Below, in pieces: positions 1 through 10,500 of a stretch of 64,000 bases of DNA. The stretch spans positions 62,001 through 126,000 of the forward strand of contig NZ_JALNMH010000007.1 of the NCBI RefSeq assembly GCF_023156535.1, in the 5' to 3' direction. Position 1 is the first letter of the stretch. The number at the start of each line of letters is the position of its first letter. The translations under genes were made by a program, and so were the position numbers. This DNA is from Pseudomarimonas salicorniae. Its GTDB lineage: Bacteria; Pseudomonadota; Gammaproteobacteria; Xanthomonadales; Xanthomonadaceae. Below the pieces are notes generated by a model. That model ran no database searches and was not told where the DNA came from. It saw only the letters and a program-made list of their open reading frames with translations.

Positions 1-294
1 ATGGCGGAATCGGGCAACAAACTCGACGCCAGCGTGATGATCGTCGATGCGCCAGGTCCGCTTTATCTCAAGGCCCAGCCAGCGAGGCGGCGGATCATCC
101 AGAGCGAGGGTTAGCGGGCGGGTCGAGGCATGCCAGGTCGACAGCAGGTAGGCGGCGTTTCCGCGGACGAATGCGCTGTAGCGGGAACGCATCAGGGACT
201 CCGGGTCGGGTGCCGGGGCGCCGGCATGCAGCGCCCCGCAACAGGCCCGGTAGGAACGGGCCCGCCCGCAGGGACAGGCTTCAGCAGCGGACAT
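1..294 (-). CDS. ychJ: YchJ-family SEC-C motif protein, partial (3' end outside window)
   Basis: The frame is open from an ATG at 294 to the first base of the window, giving the N-terminal 98 residues with no stop. The start reads MSAAEACPCGRARSYRACCG, a CxCG...YxxCCG cluster typical of the zinc-binding SEC-C-like motif that opens the UPF0225/YchJ family. It is followed by the family-typical stretch around LMRSRYSAFVRGNAAYLLST and a W-x-G-L-E-I segment. Family members are usually about 130-160 residues, so roughly a third is missing beyond the window edge. The molecular function of YchJ proteins is not established; metal binding is inferred from the cysteines. The gene is transcribed divergently from the cupredoxin gene, with about 210 bases between the two starts. 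Confidence 0.85.
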   Translation of the reverse strand, partial: MSAAEACPCGRARSYRACCGALHAGAPAPDPESLMRSRYSAFVRGNAAYLLSTWHASTRPLTLALDDPPPRWLGLEIKRTWRIDDHHAGVEFVARFRH

Positions 295-505
295 GGCGGA
301 CTCCAATCGGGTCTCTCAAACTGAACATGACTTAACTCATTGTCAGGGCAGCCGCCCCGCGTCTGCCCCGCCAAGCGGCGCAACGCAGGGCTTTGCGAGC
401 CATGCTTCGCCTGCAGTTCACACGCTACCGACACGCCGCGGACTTGCCCGCGACCAGACGGCGCCGGATAGTACGGCATCCCGCCACGCCATCGAGAAAC
501 CACGC

Positions 506-1234
506 ATGAAAATCTGGCACCGGACTTTTGCGGCCGCCCTGCTGCTCGCCGCCCATCCCGTCCTGGGCCTCGATTTCACCGAAGTCGACATGACCGGGCG
601 ACGTTTCGTGCCACAGGAAGTCACCATCTCGGTGGGCGACACGGTGATCTGGCGCAACCGCGACGGCTTCCACAACATCGTCGCCGACGACGGCAGCTTC
701 ACCTCGGGAAATCCCAACAACGAGCAGTTCGCCTTCGAGCACACCTTCGACAAGCCGGGGATCTTCGGTTACCACTGCTCGGTCCACGGCGCCCCCGGCG
801 AGGGCATGCACGGGAAGGTCATCGTGCAGCGCTCTTCCAGCGAAGCCGGAAACCTGGATCCGAACTCCAGCGGCAGCTGGTTCAATCCGCAGACCGATGG
901 CCAGGGCTTCCTCATCGAGGTCTCGGCCATCCCCAAGGTCTTTACGCTGGCCTGGTTCACCTGGGGCGACAACGGGGCCTATGACTGGCTGACGGCAGCG
1001 GGCAACTACACGGGCCCCACGGCGACCCTCGTGCTTTCGCGTACGCGCGGCGGCGCCTTCAACGACCCCAAGCCGGTGCAGTCCAACGATGCCGGCACGG
1101 CGAGCTTCCGCCTGACCGGCTGCGACACCGCCGAATTCACCTTCAGCATGACCGACCCGCCGCGCAGCGGCACCATCCCGCTGCGAAAGCTGTTGCCGGA
1201 TCCGCTCTGCCCGACCCAGCCGGCGGCGCGCTGA
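506..1234 (+). CDS. Secreted plastocyanin-like cupredoxin with C-terminal repeat domain
   Basis: A 242-residue exported protein. Residues 1-21 form a signal peptide (MKIWHRTFAAALLLAAHPVLG). Residues about 22-110 are a plastocyanin/azurin-type blue-copper fold, with likely ligands His56 (in DGFHNIV), Cys91 and His94 (in YHCSVH), and Met101 in the following GEGMHG. The C-terminal half (about 118-235) begins SGSWFNPQTDGQGFLIEV, a G-x-W-F-N-P...G-Q-G-F motif that I recall from many secreted xanthomonad proteins of unknown function. The frame is open 213 bases further upstream, but the ATG at 506 is chosen because it gives a clean signal peptide. The protein is probably a periplasmic electron carrier or copper-binding protein; its redox partner is not visible nearby. 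Confidence 0.85.
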   Translation: MKIWHRTFAAALLLAAHPVLGLDFTEVDMTGRRFVPQEVTISVGDTVIWRNRDGFHNIVADDGSFTSGNPNNEQFAFEHTFDKPGIFGYHCSVHGAPGEGMHGKVIVQRSSSEAGNLDPNSSGSWFNPQTDGQGFLIEVSAIPKVFTLAWFTWGDNGAYDWLTAAGNYTGPTATLVLSRTRGGAFNDPKPVQSNDAGTASFRLTGCDTAEFTFSMTDPPRSGTIPLRKLLPDPLCPTQPAAR

Positions 1235-1300
1235 TTTGGAGAACCCGACCTTTCGCGCCGGGTCGCATCCCGGCCGCGACGCGAACCTAGCCCCGATTTC

Positions 1301-2020
1301 TCAGCCGGAACGCGCCGCAGGCGGCGCCACACCACGCTCGATGAGCGTCTGCGCCACCTTGTCGCGCAGGTAGGCAGGCTCGATGGAATGGGGCGTGGTG
1401 AGCACGCCCTGGTCCCACTGGCGGGCGCCCAGTCGGGCTACGGCGGCTGCCTGGGGATAGCGATCCGGCTCGACGCGATCCAGACGGTCGGCGAGGCGCC
1501 GGGCCAGCGCGCCTTCTGCCGCGGCGAAGCCGCTGCCGACCCCGCTCCAGCTTCCCTCGGCCAGCGCGGCCGGCTCGACCTGCGCCGGCGCCGCCATCCA
1601 TTCCGGGGCCAGCGGCTCGGCGAGACCGCTGGCGTCGAGGCGGAAGGCACCGAGGTAGACCTCGCCCATCCGCGCATCGATCGCGGCGAGCACGGCATCG
1701 CCCGGCCCTGCTTCGCCCTGCATGGCCAGCGCGGCAAGGCTGGAGACCGCCAGCAGCGGGCGGTCAAGACCAAAGGCAATGCCCTGCGCCGCGGCCACCG
1801 CGAGGCGCACGCCGGTGAATCCGCCCGGCCCTCGGCCGACAGCCACGGCATCGAGCGCGCTGCGGGCAACGCCCGCCTCGGCCAGCAGCGCGTCGATCCA
1901 GGGCAGCAGCAGCTCGGCGTGGCGCCGCGGCGCAAGCTCGCTGCGCTGGAGCAGGCTGCCGTCGACCGAAAGGGCGACGCTGCAGCACTCCGTCGCGGTA
2001 TCCAGCGCCAGCAGGATCAT
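1301..2020 (-). CDS. tsaB: tRNA threonylcarbamoyladenosine biosynthesis protein TsaB
   Basis: A 239-residue member of the ASKHA/Kae1-like TsaB (YeaZ) family. It starts MILLALDTATECCSVALSVD, the family's N-terminal signature, and contains the conserved GRGPGGFTGVR segment around residues 64-74. TsaB binds TsaD and TsaE to form the complex that installs t6A at position 37 of ANN-decoding tRNAs, and it is normally essential. Its ATG overlaps the stop of the upstream VOC gene by 4 bases, so the two are translationally coupled in the run yoaA-VOC-tsaB. It is convergent with the cupredoxin gene, whose stop lies 66 bases away. Confidence 0.95.
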   Translation of the reverse strand: MILLALDTATECCSVALSVDGSLLQRSELAPRRHAELLLPWIDALLAEAGVARSALDAVAVGRGPGGFTGVRLAVAAAQGIAFGLDRPLLAVSSLAALAMQGEAGPGDAVLAAIDARMGEVYLGAFRLDASGLAEPLAPEWMAAPAQVEPAALAEGSWSGVGSGFAAAEGALARRLADRLDRVEPDRYPQAAAVARLGARQWDQGVLTTPHSIEPAYLRDKVAQTLIERGVAPPAARSG

Positions 2021-2424
2021 GGGCCCCCGGAGGCCGCATCGGGCGGCTGCCAGAGCTCGACAAGCTGGCCCTCGGGATCGAGCACGTAGCCGAACCGGCC
2101 CTGCTCGCTGTCCTCGCGGCGATCGAGCACCTCGCAGCCTTCCTCGCGCAGCTGGGCGAGCAGGGCATCAAGATCGTCGACGCGCAGATTGATCATGTAG
2201 TCCCGGTCGCCCGGCTCGAAATACGTGGTGTCCTGTTTGAAGGGACTCCACACCGAACAAGCCGGTCGGCCGGTACCGGCCTCGGCCCACTCGAACACCG
2301 CGCCGCCCCAGTCCTGCACCGGCAGCCCGAGATGCCTGGCATACCACTGGCCCAGGGCGCCAGGATCACGCGCCTTGAAGAACACGCCCCCGATGCCGGT
2401 GACCCGTGCTCGCTTATCGCTCAT
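2017..2424 (-). CDS. VOC-family (glyoxalase/bleomycin-resistance fold) protein
   Basis: A 135-residue single-domain VOC protein. The N-terminal half carries ITGIGGVFFKARDP-like and WYARHLGLPV features (the read sequence is VTGIGGVFFKARDP), and the C-terminal half ends with the typical DPEGQLVELWQP strand carrying a metal-ligand glutamate. VOC proteins coordinate a divalent metal and act as glyoxalases, dioxygenases or resistance proteins; the substrate here cannot be deduced. The ATG overlaps the 3' end of yoaA by 4 bases, and its own stop overlaps tsaB by 4 bases, so it is the middle cistron of a compact three-gene operon. Its co-expression with a tRNA-modification gene and a repair helicase gives no clear functional hint. 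Confidence 0.85.
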   Translation of the reverse strand: MSDKRARVTGIGGVFFKARDPGALGQWYARHLGLPVQDWGGAVFEWAEAGTGRPACSVWSPFKQDTTYFEPGDRDYMINLRVDDLDALLAQLREEGCEVLDRREDSEQGRFGYVLDPEGQLVELWQPPDAASGGP

Positions 2425-4385
2425 GGCAGTTCCTCCCCGATGGGCTCATCGACCGCCTGGAGCGCCATCGCCTCGAGAAAGGCCAGCACCTCGGACTCCT
2501 CGCGGGTTCGGGCGAACGGCGGCAGGCTGTCGATGAACAGCCTGCCATAGGGCTTGGTCACCAGTCGCGTGTCGCCAAGCAGCAGGACGCCGCGATCGGC
2601 GTGGGTGCGGATAAGCCGGCCGGCCCCCTGCTTGAGCGCGATCACCGCGCTGGGCAGCTGCCAGTCGCGGAACGGCTGGCCGCCACGCTGGCGCAGGGCA
2701 TCCAGGCGCGCCTCCAGCACCGGATCATCTGGCGCGGCGAAGGGCAGCTTGTCGATGACGACGACACAGAGCGCATCGCCGGCGACGTCGACGCCCTCCC
2801 AGAAGCTGGCCGCGCCAAGCAGCACGCCATTGCCCGAGGCGCGGAACTCCTCAAGCAGGCGGGTGCGCGGCTGGCTGCCCTGGACGTAGAGCGGGAACTC
2901 GCCGAGCGCCTCCAGCCGCTCGGCGGCGACGCGCAACGCGCGATGCGAGGTGAACAGCAGGAAGGCGCGGCCACGCGAGGCGCGCAGCACCGGCAGGGCT
3001 CGATCCAGCAGCCGCTCGACGAACTCGGGATGCGAGGGTTCAACCAGACCCTTCGGCAGGTAGGCCAGGGCCTGGCTCGGGTAGTCGAAGGGGCTCGGCT
3101 CAAGCAGGGTGCGCGGCTCGAACAGGCCGAGCTGGATCGCGTAGTGGTGGAACTGCTTGTTCACCGACAGCGTGGCCGAGGTGAAGATCCAGGCGGCGCC
3201 GCTGCGCTCGCGGAAGGCGCGCAGCGGCGCGGCGACATCAAGCGGGGTCTGCGACAGGGTGAAGCCGCGCGCGGTGATCTCGTACCAGCGCACCTCGCCG
3301 GCCTTGCCCTCGCCGCGCAGGTCGTCCAGCCGCTCGTGCAGGTCGGCACCGCGCTCGGCCAGCGCCTTGAATCCCGGACTGCGCTCCTCGAGAAGCTCGA
3401 GCTGGCGGTTGAGGTCGGCAAGCTGGTCGATCAGCGAATCGATATGTTCGGCCACGCCGGGCGCCTCGAAGAACCGGGCGATGGCGCCGCGCGGCGGCAG
3501 CGCGTCGACGGCCAGACGCGCCTCGCGCAGGCCCTGCTCCAGGGCGCGCACCGGCAGCTGCAGCTCGGCCAGGGCGCCGGTCACGTTGGCGCACTCGGAC
3601 AGCGCATCGCGGGCCAGCTCCTGCAGCTGGCGCACCGAGACCGAGACGCTGAAGAACTGTGAGGCCAGCTCGGGCACCTGGTGGGCCTCGTCGAGGACAA
3701 AGGCATGGGCACCGGGCAGGATCTCGCCGAACCCTTCCTGGCGCAGCGCCATGTCGGCGAGCAGCAGGTGGTGGTTGACGACAACGAGGTCGGCCTCCTG
3801 CGCTGCGCGCCGGGCCCGCACCACGAAGCAGTCGTCGAAGAACGGGCACTCGGCGCCGAGGCAGTTCTCGGTGGTCGAGGTGACCTGCGGCCAGAGCGGA
3901 GAATCCTCGGGGATGCCTTCGAGTTCGGCGATGTCGCCGCGCGCGCTGGACCCGGCCCAACGGTGGATCTCGACCAGCTGGCTGGCGATCTCGCGCGAGG
4001 CGAAGCGACCCTCGTTGCGCGCCTGTTCCAGGCGGTGCCAGCACAGGTAGTTGGCGCGCCCCTTGAGAAGGGCGGTCTTCACCGGCACGCCGAGCGCCTT
4101 CCGCACGCGCGGCAGGTCGCGCTCGTAGAGCTGGTCCTGCAGCGCCTTGGTCCCGGTGGAGACGATCACCCGCAGGCCCGAGAGCAGGGCCGGCACCAGG
4201 TAGCCATAGGTCTTGCCGGTGCCGGTGCCGGCCTCGGCGATCAGCGCTTCGCGGGCGGTCATCGCCTCGGCCACGGCCTCGGCCATGCGCACCTGGGCCG
4301 GGCGCGGGCGGAAGCCGGGAATGGCCCGGGCCAGCGCGCCGTCGTCTTGCAGGGCCTCGGCGCAGCGCGCCGGCAGATCGGTCAT
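2421..4385 (-). CDS. yoaA: YoaA/DinG-family iron-sulfur DNA helicase
   Basis: A 654-residue XPD-like superfamily 2 helicase. The Walker A motif is EAGTGTGKT near residue 56, the DEAH box is VLDEAHQVPE, and between them lie the cysteines of an Fe-S cluster: one in NYLCWHRLEQ and three in CLGAECPFFDDC. The C-terminal motor domain contains GAASFWEGVDVAGDALCVVVIDKLPF and QGAGRLIR (motif VI). The length matches YoaA (about 636 in E. coli) rather than the longer DinG. YoaA works with the polymerase III chi subunit in tolerance of replication-blocking damage; that role is family knowledge. It is the first gene of the run with the VOC gene and tsaB, and its start is 13 bases from the stop of the TPR lipoprotein gene upstream. 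Confidence 0.92.
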   Translation of the reverse strand: MTDLPARCAEALQDDGALARAIPGFRPRPAQVRMAEAVAEAMTAREALIAEAGTGTGKTYGYLVPALLSGLRVIVSTGTKALQDQLYERDLPRVRKALGVPVKTALLKGRANYLCWHRLEQARNEGRFASREIASQLVEIHRWAGSSARGDIAELEGIPEDSPLWPQVTSTTENCLGAECPFFDDCFVVRARRAAQEADLVVVNHHLLLADMALRQEGFGEILPGAHAFVLDEAHQVPELASQFFSVSVSVRQLQELARDALSECANVTGALAELQLPVRALEQGLREARLAVDALPPRGAIARFFEAPGVAEHIDSLIDQLADLNRQLELLEERSPGFKALAERGADLHERLDDLRGEGKAGEVRWYEITARGFTLSQTPLDVAAPLRAFRERSGAAWIFTSATLSVNKQFHHYAIQLGLFEPRTLLEPSPFDYPSQALAYLPKGLVEPSHPEFVERLLDRALPVLRASRGRAFLLFTSHRALRVAAERLEALGEFPLYVQGSQPRTRLLEEFRASGNGVLLGAASFWEGVDVAGDALCVVVIDKLPFAAPDDPVLEARLDALRQRGGQPFRDWQLPSAVIALKQGAGRLIRTHADRGVLLLGDTRLVTKPYGRLFIDSLPPFARTREESEVLAFLEAMALQAVDEPIGEELP

Positions 4386-4398
4386 CGGCGGGCGCCGA

Positions 4399-4959
4399 TC
4401 ACATCCGCACCGGCGGCTCGATCAGGCAGCGGGCAGCCTGGCGCGAGGCGTTCTCGGCGCCGCCGGCATCGCCGCGCTCCTCGCGGGCCAGACGCACCGT
4501 GGTCCAGTTGCGCCGGCACAGCGGGCCCAACCGCGGCCCGCGCTCGAAAGAGCGGGCGGCCAGCTGTTCGGCCTCGTCCAGGGCGCGCTGGGCCAGCAGG
4601 AGCTCGGCCCGGCGCTGCATCAGGTCCGGATCGTCCGGCACCAGATCGACGGCCTGGCGCAGGGCGCGCTCGGCGGCGGCGATATCACCCCGGCGCTCGG
4701 CGTCCTCGGCCTGCTCCAGCAGGTCGACCACGGTTCCATCGCGCAGCGGCGCCACCTCGATCACGTCGCCGGCATCCGCCGCGGCAGCGCGCACCTCGGC
4801 CAGCAGGTCGCGCGGCGGCGGCGGCGGCGGGACCTCGGCCACGACCGGGACCGGCGCCGGCGCGGTGGCGCAGGCGGCCAGCAGCAGGGCCGTCAGGGCG
4901 GCGCTGGTCGCGCGAAGCCGGAGGGGAGAGGCGGACAGGCGGAAGTCGGGGCGCGACAT
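4399..4959 (-). CDS. Putative lipoprotein with tetratricopeptide repeats
   Basis: A 186-residue protein from the ATG at 4959. After a short basic N-terminus comes a hydrophobic stretch ending in LTALLLAACATAP, a lipobox-like LAAC, so a lipid-anchored Cys is likely near residue 27. A Pro/Val-rich linker (PPPPPPRD) follows, then about 75 residues of helical TPR-like repeats (AERRGDIAAAERALRQAV, RRAELLLAQRALDEAEQLA). TPRs are protein-binding scaffolds. The open frame extends upstream into mrcB, but the lipobox fixes this start. The gene lies 40 bases downstream of mrcB on the same strand, as small outer-membrane cofactors of class A penicillin-binding proteins often do; a role as PBP1b partner is an inference from position only. 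Confidence 0.75.
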   Translation of the reverse strand: MSRPDFRLSASPLRLRATSAALTALLLAACATAPAPVPVVAEVPPPPPPRDLLAEVRAAAADAGDVIEVAPLRDGTVVDLLEQAEDAERRGDIAAAERALRQAVDLVPDDPDLMQRRAELLLAQRALDEAEQLAARSFERGPRLGPLCRRNWTTVRLAREERGDAGGAENASRQAARCLIEPPVRM

Positions 4960-4999
4960 GGCACTCACGAAAGGGAAGGAGGAAGGGGCGCGGAAGGGA

Positions 5000-7324
5000 T
5001 TATCGCTCGCGACGGCCGAACCAGTCGCGCAGGCGCGCAAGCGTACAACCGCGATGCTCCCGGGGCGAGAAGCCGGCGACGAAAACCAGCTCGGTCGCAT
5101 CCTCGCATTCAGGATCGGTGCGCACGGCCTCGTCGGCCGCCACCCACTGCCGCTCCAGCCCGCGCTCGTCGATCGCCAGCGGTTCGCTGGGCAGTGCCCG
5201 GAACAGCCCCGACCACAGGCGCATGGCTCCGGTGGAGCCGTAGAGCCCGGTCGGCTGGTTGGCGTCGTTGCCGACCCAGACCACGGCCAGCCGGTCGCCG
5301 GTCCAGCCGGCGAACCAGCTGTCCCGGCCGTCATTGCTGGTGCCGGTCTTGCCGGCCGGCTGCAGCCAGCCGAGCCCTTCGGCCTGCAGCCGGCGGGCGG
5401 TGCCTTCGCGCGCAGCGTGCTGCAGCGACCAGGTCACCAGCCGCGCGGCCACCGCGTCCTGCTCGGCAGGTCCGGGCAGATGCTGGACGTAGCGGCGCAG
5501 CGGCTGGCCGCGGGCATCGAGCACGCCACGCACCGCGCGCAGCGGCTGCCGCTCGCCGCCGGCGGCCAGGAACTGGTACATCTCGGTCATCACCAGCGGC
5601 GACAGGTCGACCGCGCCGAGCAGCAGGGACGGATTGGCATCCGGCGCCAGCCCGGTGAGTTCCTCCATCAGCCGCACCAGGCGATCGACGCCGACCTCCA
5701 TGCCGAGCCTGACGGTCGCCTGGTTGTAGGACTGGATCAGCGCCTGGTGCAGGTTGATCCAGCCATGGCTCCGGCCATCGGCGTTCTCGGGCGACCAGGT
5801 GCGATTGGCCGCGACGCGCAGGCTGAGGGGGGCATCCTCGACCGGCGTCGCCAGCGAGAAGCGCCCGGGCTGGGCGAGGGCCAGCAGGTAGACGAAGGGC
5901 TTGAGCAGGGAGCCGACCGGACGCCGCGCGGAGAGGGCGCGGTTGAAGCCGATGCCGCTGCCGGCGCCGCCGACCAGCGCCTGCAGCTCACCGCTGCGCG
6001 TGTCGGTCACCACCATGGCCGCCTCCAGCGGCACGCCCTTGGCCGCCTTGGCCAGCTCGGGCAGGCGTTCGGCGATGCTGCGCTCGGCGGCATCCTGGGC
6101 CATCGGGGCCAGAGTGGTCAGCACCTGCAGACCCTGGCCGTTGAGCTTGTCGGCTGGGTAGTCGCGTCCCAGCTGCTGCTGCATCAGCTCGAAGAAGGCC
6201 GGGTAGCGGTTGATGCGCAGCCCGGAGCGCGCGGTTACGCCGAGCGGCTCGCGCATCAGGGCTGCGCCCTGCTCGCGGCCGATCACTCCGGTTTCGACCA
6301 TCTGCGCCAGCACCCGGTCGCGGCGGGCCCTCGCCCGCTCGGGATGACGGCGCGGATCGTGCAGCGAGGGCCCCTGGATCAGGCCGACCAGCAAGGCGAT
6401 CTCCTGCGGCTCGAGATCGGCCAGCTCGCGGCCGAACCAGAACTCGGCGCCGGCCCCGACCCCATGCACGGCCTGACTGCCCTCCTGGCCGAGGTAGACC
6501 TGGTTCAGGTAGACCTCGAGGATCCGGCCCTTGTCGAAGCGTGCCTCGATGCACAGCGCGTAGGCCGCCTCGCGCAGCTTGCGCAGGAGGGTCTGCTCGC
6601 GGGTCAGATAGAGATTGCGCACCAGCTGCTGGGTCAGCGTGCTGGCGCCCTCCCGCACCTCACCGGCGCGCAGGTTGCTGAACAGGGCGCGGAAGATACC
6701 GCGGAAGTCGATCCCGGCGTGATCCTTGAAACTGCGGTCCTCCACCGCCTGCACCGCGGCAATGAGCAGTGGCGGCACCTCGCGCAGGGCGACCAGACGT
6801 CGCTCGGTACGTTCACGGCCGTACAGGGTGGCAATACGCGCCGGATCGAGCCGCGCCGCGGGCAGCGGGTGGCCCTCGCCATCCCGCAGCGCCCTCAGGC
6901 GACCGCGGTCGATCTCGAGCTGGAGCCGCCGCGAGGCGTGGCGGCCATCGAGGTCGCTGAACTCACGTGTGGTCAGCACGAAGCGCCCGCCATCGCGCTG
7001 GAAACTGCCAGGCCCGCGCCCGCCCTGGCGGTAGCCCGCAGCTTCGAGTTCGACGCGCAGGGCCTCGGGGTTCAGCGGCATGCCCGGCGACAGCGCCAGC
7101 GGACGCGCGTAGACCCGGGTGGGCTCGCGCCATGACAGGCGCCCGAACTCGCCCTGCAGCCAGCGATCGATGGCCCAGAAGTAGAGCACCAGGAAGCCGA
7201 GCAGCATTCCGCCAAGGAACAGTCCGGCCGGCACGAGCAGCGCGCGAAGGCGCCCTGTGCCCTGGGACGGGGTGGGACCGGAAGACTCGGATGCGGACTT
7301 GCGGGAGCTACGACGGACGGACAC
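5000..7324 (-). CDS. mrcB: Penicillin-binding protein 1B (bifunctional peptidoglycan synthase)
   Basis: A 774-residue class A PBP. One transmembrane helix lies at about residues 25-50 ([20 protein letters not shown]). It is followed by a UB2H-like domain, the GT51 glycosyltransferase with catalytic Glu195 in [18 protein letters not shown], and the transpeptidase with Ser472-x-x-Lys (GSLLKPF), SYN (QSYNQATVR) and Lys659-Thr-Gly (KTGTSNDG). It polymerises lipid II and crosslinks the peptides in the periplasm. The length fits PBP1b. The frame stays open to 7561, but the GTG at 7324 ([10 protein letters not shown]) is preferred because it gives a short basic cytoplasmic tail before the membrane helix, as in homologues. 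The TPR lipoprotein lies directly downstream. Confidence 0.93.
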   Translation of the reverse strand: MSVRRSSRKSASESSGPTPSQGTGRLRALLVPAGLFLGGMLLGFLVLYFWAIDRWLQGEFGRLSWREPTRVYARPLALSPGMPLNPEALRVELEAAGYRQGGRGPGSFQRDGGRFVLTTREFSDLDGRHASRRLQLEIDRGRLRALRDGEGHPLPAARLDPARIATLYGRERTERRLVALREVPPLLIAAVQAVEDRSFKDHAGIDFRGIFRALFSNLRAGEVREGASTLTQQLVRNLYLTREQTLLRKLREAAYALCIEARFDKGRILEVYLNQVYLGQEGSQAVHGVGAGAEFWFGRELADLEPQEIALLVGLIQGPSLHDPRRHPERARARRDRVLAQMVETGVIGREQGAALMREPLGVTARSGLRINRYPAFFELMQQQLGRDYPADKLNGQGLQVLTTLAPMAQDAAERSIAERLPELAKAAKGVPLEAAMVVTDTRSGELQALVGGAGSGIGFNRALSARRPVGSLLKPFVYLLALAQPGRFSLATPVEDAPLSLRVAANRTWSPENADGRSHGWINLHQALIQSYNQATVRLGMEVGVDRLVRLMEELTGLAPDANPSLLLGAVDLSPLVMTEMYQFLAAGGERQPLRAVRGVLDARGQPLRRYVQHLPGPAEQDAVAARLVTWSLQHAAREGTARRLQAEGLGWLQPAGKTGTSNDGRDSWFAGWTGDRLAVVWVGNDANQPTGLYGSTGAMRLWSGLFRALPSEPLAIDERGLERQWVAADEAVRTDPECEDATELVFVAGFSPREHRGCTLARLRDWFGRRER

Positions 7325-7563
7325 GGCAACCTGGACGGCGGGTGGCGGCTGGCAGCAGCGGCCGGCCACGGGCGATAATCCGCCAGTGTAGCGGTTTGCC
7401 CGGCTGGCACCGAGCCTGGCTCGGGAACCCGGGCGGGGCGACGGGATCGAAGCCGGCAAGGCGTCGGGCACGAGCCGATCCGTGCCGCGCCGGTACCCCG
7501 GAGGGTCCCACCGGCAATAAACCCGGGCCGCTACCGTTCTTCCTGCAAGGTTCCAGACCACCC

Positions 7564-10500
7564 GTGACTGATCCGACCCCCGCGCCGGCCCCGCTCCGGC
7601 TTTGCCTCGACGCCCGCAAGGTCGCCGCCGACCGTCTGCCAGCGCTGCGCGCGACCTGGCCCGAATCGACGCCGGTCTGCGTGCTCGGCGGTGAGGGCCA
7701 GCTGCCCGCCGGCTGGGAGCGCCTCGATGCGGATCCGCAGCTCGACGCGCCCGGCGCGCTGCGCCGATTCACCCAGCGCTACCCGGGGCAGTCCGCGCTC
7801 TGGCTGGATGCGACGACCGGCCTGCCGCCGCACTGGTGGCCGCGCATGCGGGCAGCCATCGAGGCCGCGCCCGAAGCCGTGATATCGCCGCTCTGTGATC
7901 GCCCGGCCAGTTTCTCCCCCGGCCCCGGAGACGCCGGGCTCGCCACCCGCGATGCCAACGCCTGGCGCGCCGCTGAGCACCGGTTGCTGCCGGTGGCGGA
8001 GTGGTCGCCCCGGCTGAGCTACTGGCCCGCCAGCGCCCTCACCTCTCTCGGGGAGGCCGGCCAGCTCCCTGCCGAGCAACCGGCCCTGCTGCTCAACTGC
8101 CTGCTGGTCGAGGGGGATCCCGCTGACCCCGCCCACGGCGAGCCCACGCTTGCCGTCTCGGCGCTCTCGGCCGCCATGGCCGAGCCGCGCGCGCCGCGCT
8201 GGCCGGGCCTTGAGCCACGACCGGTGCTGCTGCACCTGGTGCATGGCTGGGGCGGCGGCGTCGAGCGCTTCGTCAACGACCTGGTCACCGCCGATGACCG
8301 CCATGCCCACCTGATCCTGCGCGCCGACAGCGACCCCGGCCGCGGCCAGGCCGCCCGCGCGCTCTGCCTGCATTCGCGCCTCGACGAGCCGGCCCTCCGC
8401 CGCTGGCCACTTAACCAACCGATCCGCAGCAGTGCGGCACAGCACGCCGAGTACCGCGGCATCCTTGAGGCGATCTGCGCCGAGTTCGGAGTCGCCGCGG
8501 TGCTGGTCTCCTCCCTGGTCGGGCATTCGCTGGATGCGCTGCGCACGGGGCTGCCCACCACCGTGGTCTGCCACGACTATTTCCCCGCCTGGCCGGTGCT
8601 GCATGCTGACTTCGGCGATACCCGCGCCGACTTCCGCGAGGGCGCCATTCCCGACGCCATCGCCGCCGCCGGGCCCCGTTTCGGCTTCGCCGAGCGCCAC
8701 CCCGCCTGGTGGCAGGGCCTGCGCAGGGTCTGGCTGCAGTCGCTGAGATCCGCCGCCGTCACCCTGGTCGCCCCCAGCCACTGTGTGCGCGAGAACCTGT
8801 GCCGGATCGAACCCGCGCTCAAATCGCTGCGCTGGGCGCACATCCCGCATGGTCTTGCCGGCTGGGGCGCCGACGCGCCGCGCTGGACACCTCCTGCCGA
8901 CCGCCTTCGGCTCGTGGTGCCTGGACGGATCAACGCCGGCAAGGGCGAGGCGCTGCTTGAACAGATCGTTCCCCACCTGCCGGATGGCGTGGAACTGATC
9001 CTGCTCGGCGCAGGCCAATCCGGCATGCGCTTCTTCGGCGCGCGCGGCGTGCACGTGCTGCTCGACTACCAGCGCGACGAGTTGCCCCGGCGCATCGCCG
9101 CGCTGCGCCCGCATGCGGCCCTGCTGCTCTCCAGCGTCGCGGAGACCTTCAGCTACACCCTCAGCGAGATGCTGGCCCTGGGCGTCCCGGTGCTGGCGAC
9201 CCGGCGCGGCAGCTTCATCGAGCGGCTCGAATCCCGACCCGGACACCGCCTGGTCGAGGTCGACCCCGCCGCCGTTCTGGAGGCGATCGCCGCGCTCAAG
9301 GCGGCCCCGCCGCAGCCGCTGGCGCCGGAGCCGCAGCGCGATACGGCGGACATGGCTGCCGACTATGCCTCCCTGCTCGACGTGGCTGCCCGCAGCCCTG
9401 CCGCCCCGTCGTTGGCCCCGCCCGAGACGGCGCAGCGCGATGCCGCCCGGCTGGCGCTCGCGCGAGCCGAACGCGAAGGCCGCCGGATGAGTGCAGCGCT
9501 GGCCGAGGCGCAGCGGGAGTCCAGCCGCAGGGCAGACTGGGCGCAGCAGGAGTCCCGGCTCGCCGCCGAACGCCTCGACTGGGCGCGCCAGCTGGAGTCG
9601 ACGCTCGAGGGCGAGCGCCTGCAGTTCTCGCGAGCGGTCGCCGAGCACGAACGCACCCGGGCCGATCTGGCTGATCTTGCGGTCCGCGCGGAGAACGAAC
9701 GCCGCGAATTCGAGGCGGCCCTCGGCAGTGAGCGGCAGGCGGGTGAGGAGCTGCGCCGTTGGATCGAAGCGGTGAGCGCCCAGCGCGACGAGTTCGAGCG
9801 CGAGCGCAATGCCATCCTCGCCAGCACCAGCTGGAAGCTGACTGCGCCCCTGCGCGTTGGCAAGCGCCTCGTCCGCAGCGTGCTGTCGCGGCTGAAGTTC
9901 AATGCGCGGCGCACCGCCAGCCTCGCCCAGCGCGGCCGGCGCAGCCTCGCCACCCGCGGCCTCAAGGGCACGCTGCAGCGACTGCAACGCGAGTTCGAGC
10001 CGGCGCCGGCGCCGCCAGCGCTTGCCGCGCCCCCCACGGTCAGCCCTCGCCTCGACACCGACGGCATCGCCTTCGCCCCGGTCGATGCGCCGCGGGCCAG
10101 CATCATCATTCCGGCCTACAACCACCTCGACCACACCCTGACCTGCCTGCGCTCGCTGGTCGAGCACCCGCAGCGCACCGCGTTCGAGGTGATCGTGGTC
10201 GATGACTGCGGCCAGGACCGCACGGCCGAGCTGCTGCCACGCATCCCGAACCTGGTGTTCCACCGCAACCCGGAGAACCTCGGCTTCATCGGCGCCTGCA
10301 ACCAGGGCGCCGCCCTCGCCCGTGGCGAGTTCCTGGTCTTCCTCAACAACGACACCGCGGTGCAGGCCGGCTGGCTCGACGCCCTGATCGACACCTTCGC
10401 CGAGCGCGCCGACGCCGGCCTCGTCGGCGCCAAGCTGGTCTATCCCGATGGCCGCCTGCAGGAAGCCGGCGGCATCGTCTTCAGCGACGGCTCGGGCTGG

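Noticed and set aside
1235-1300. A possible terminator between the cupredoxin gene and tsaB (CCCGACC...GCGCCGGGTCG).
   Set aside because: The stem is only about five pairs with mismatches and has no U-run.
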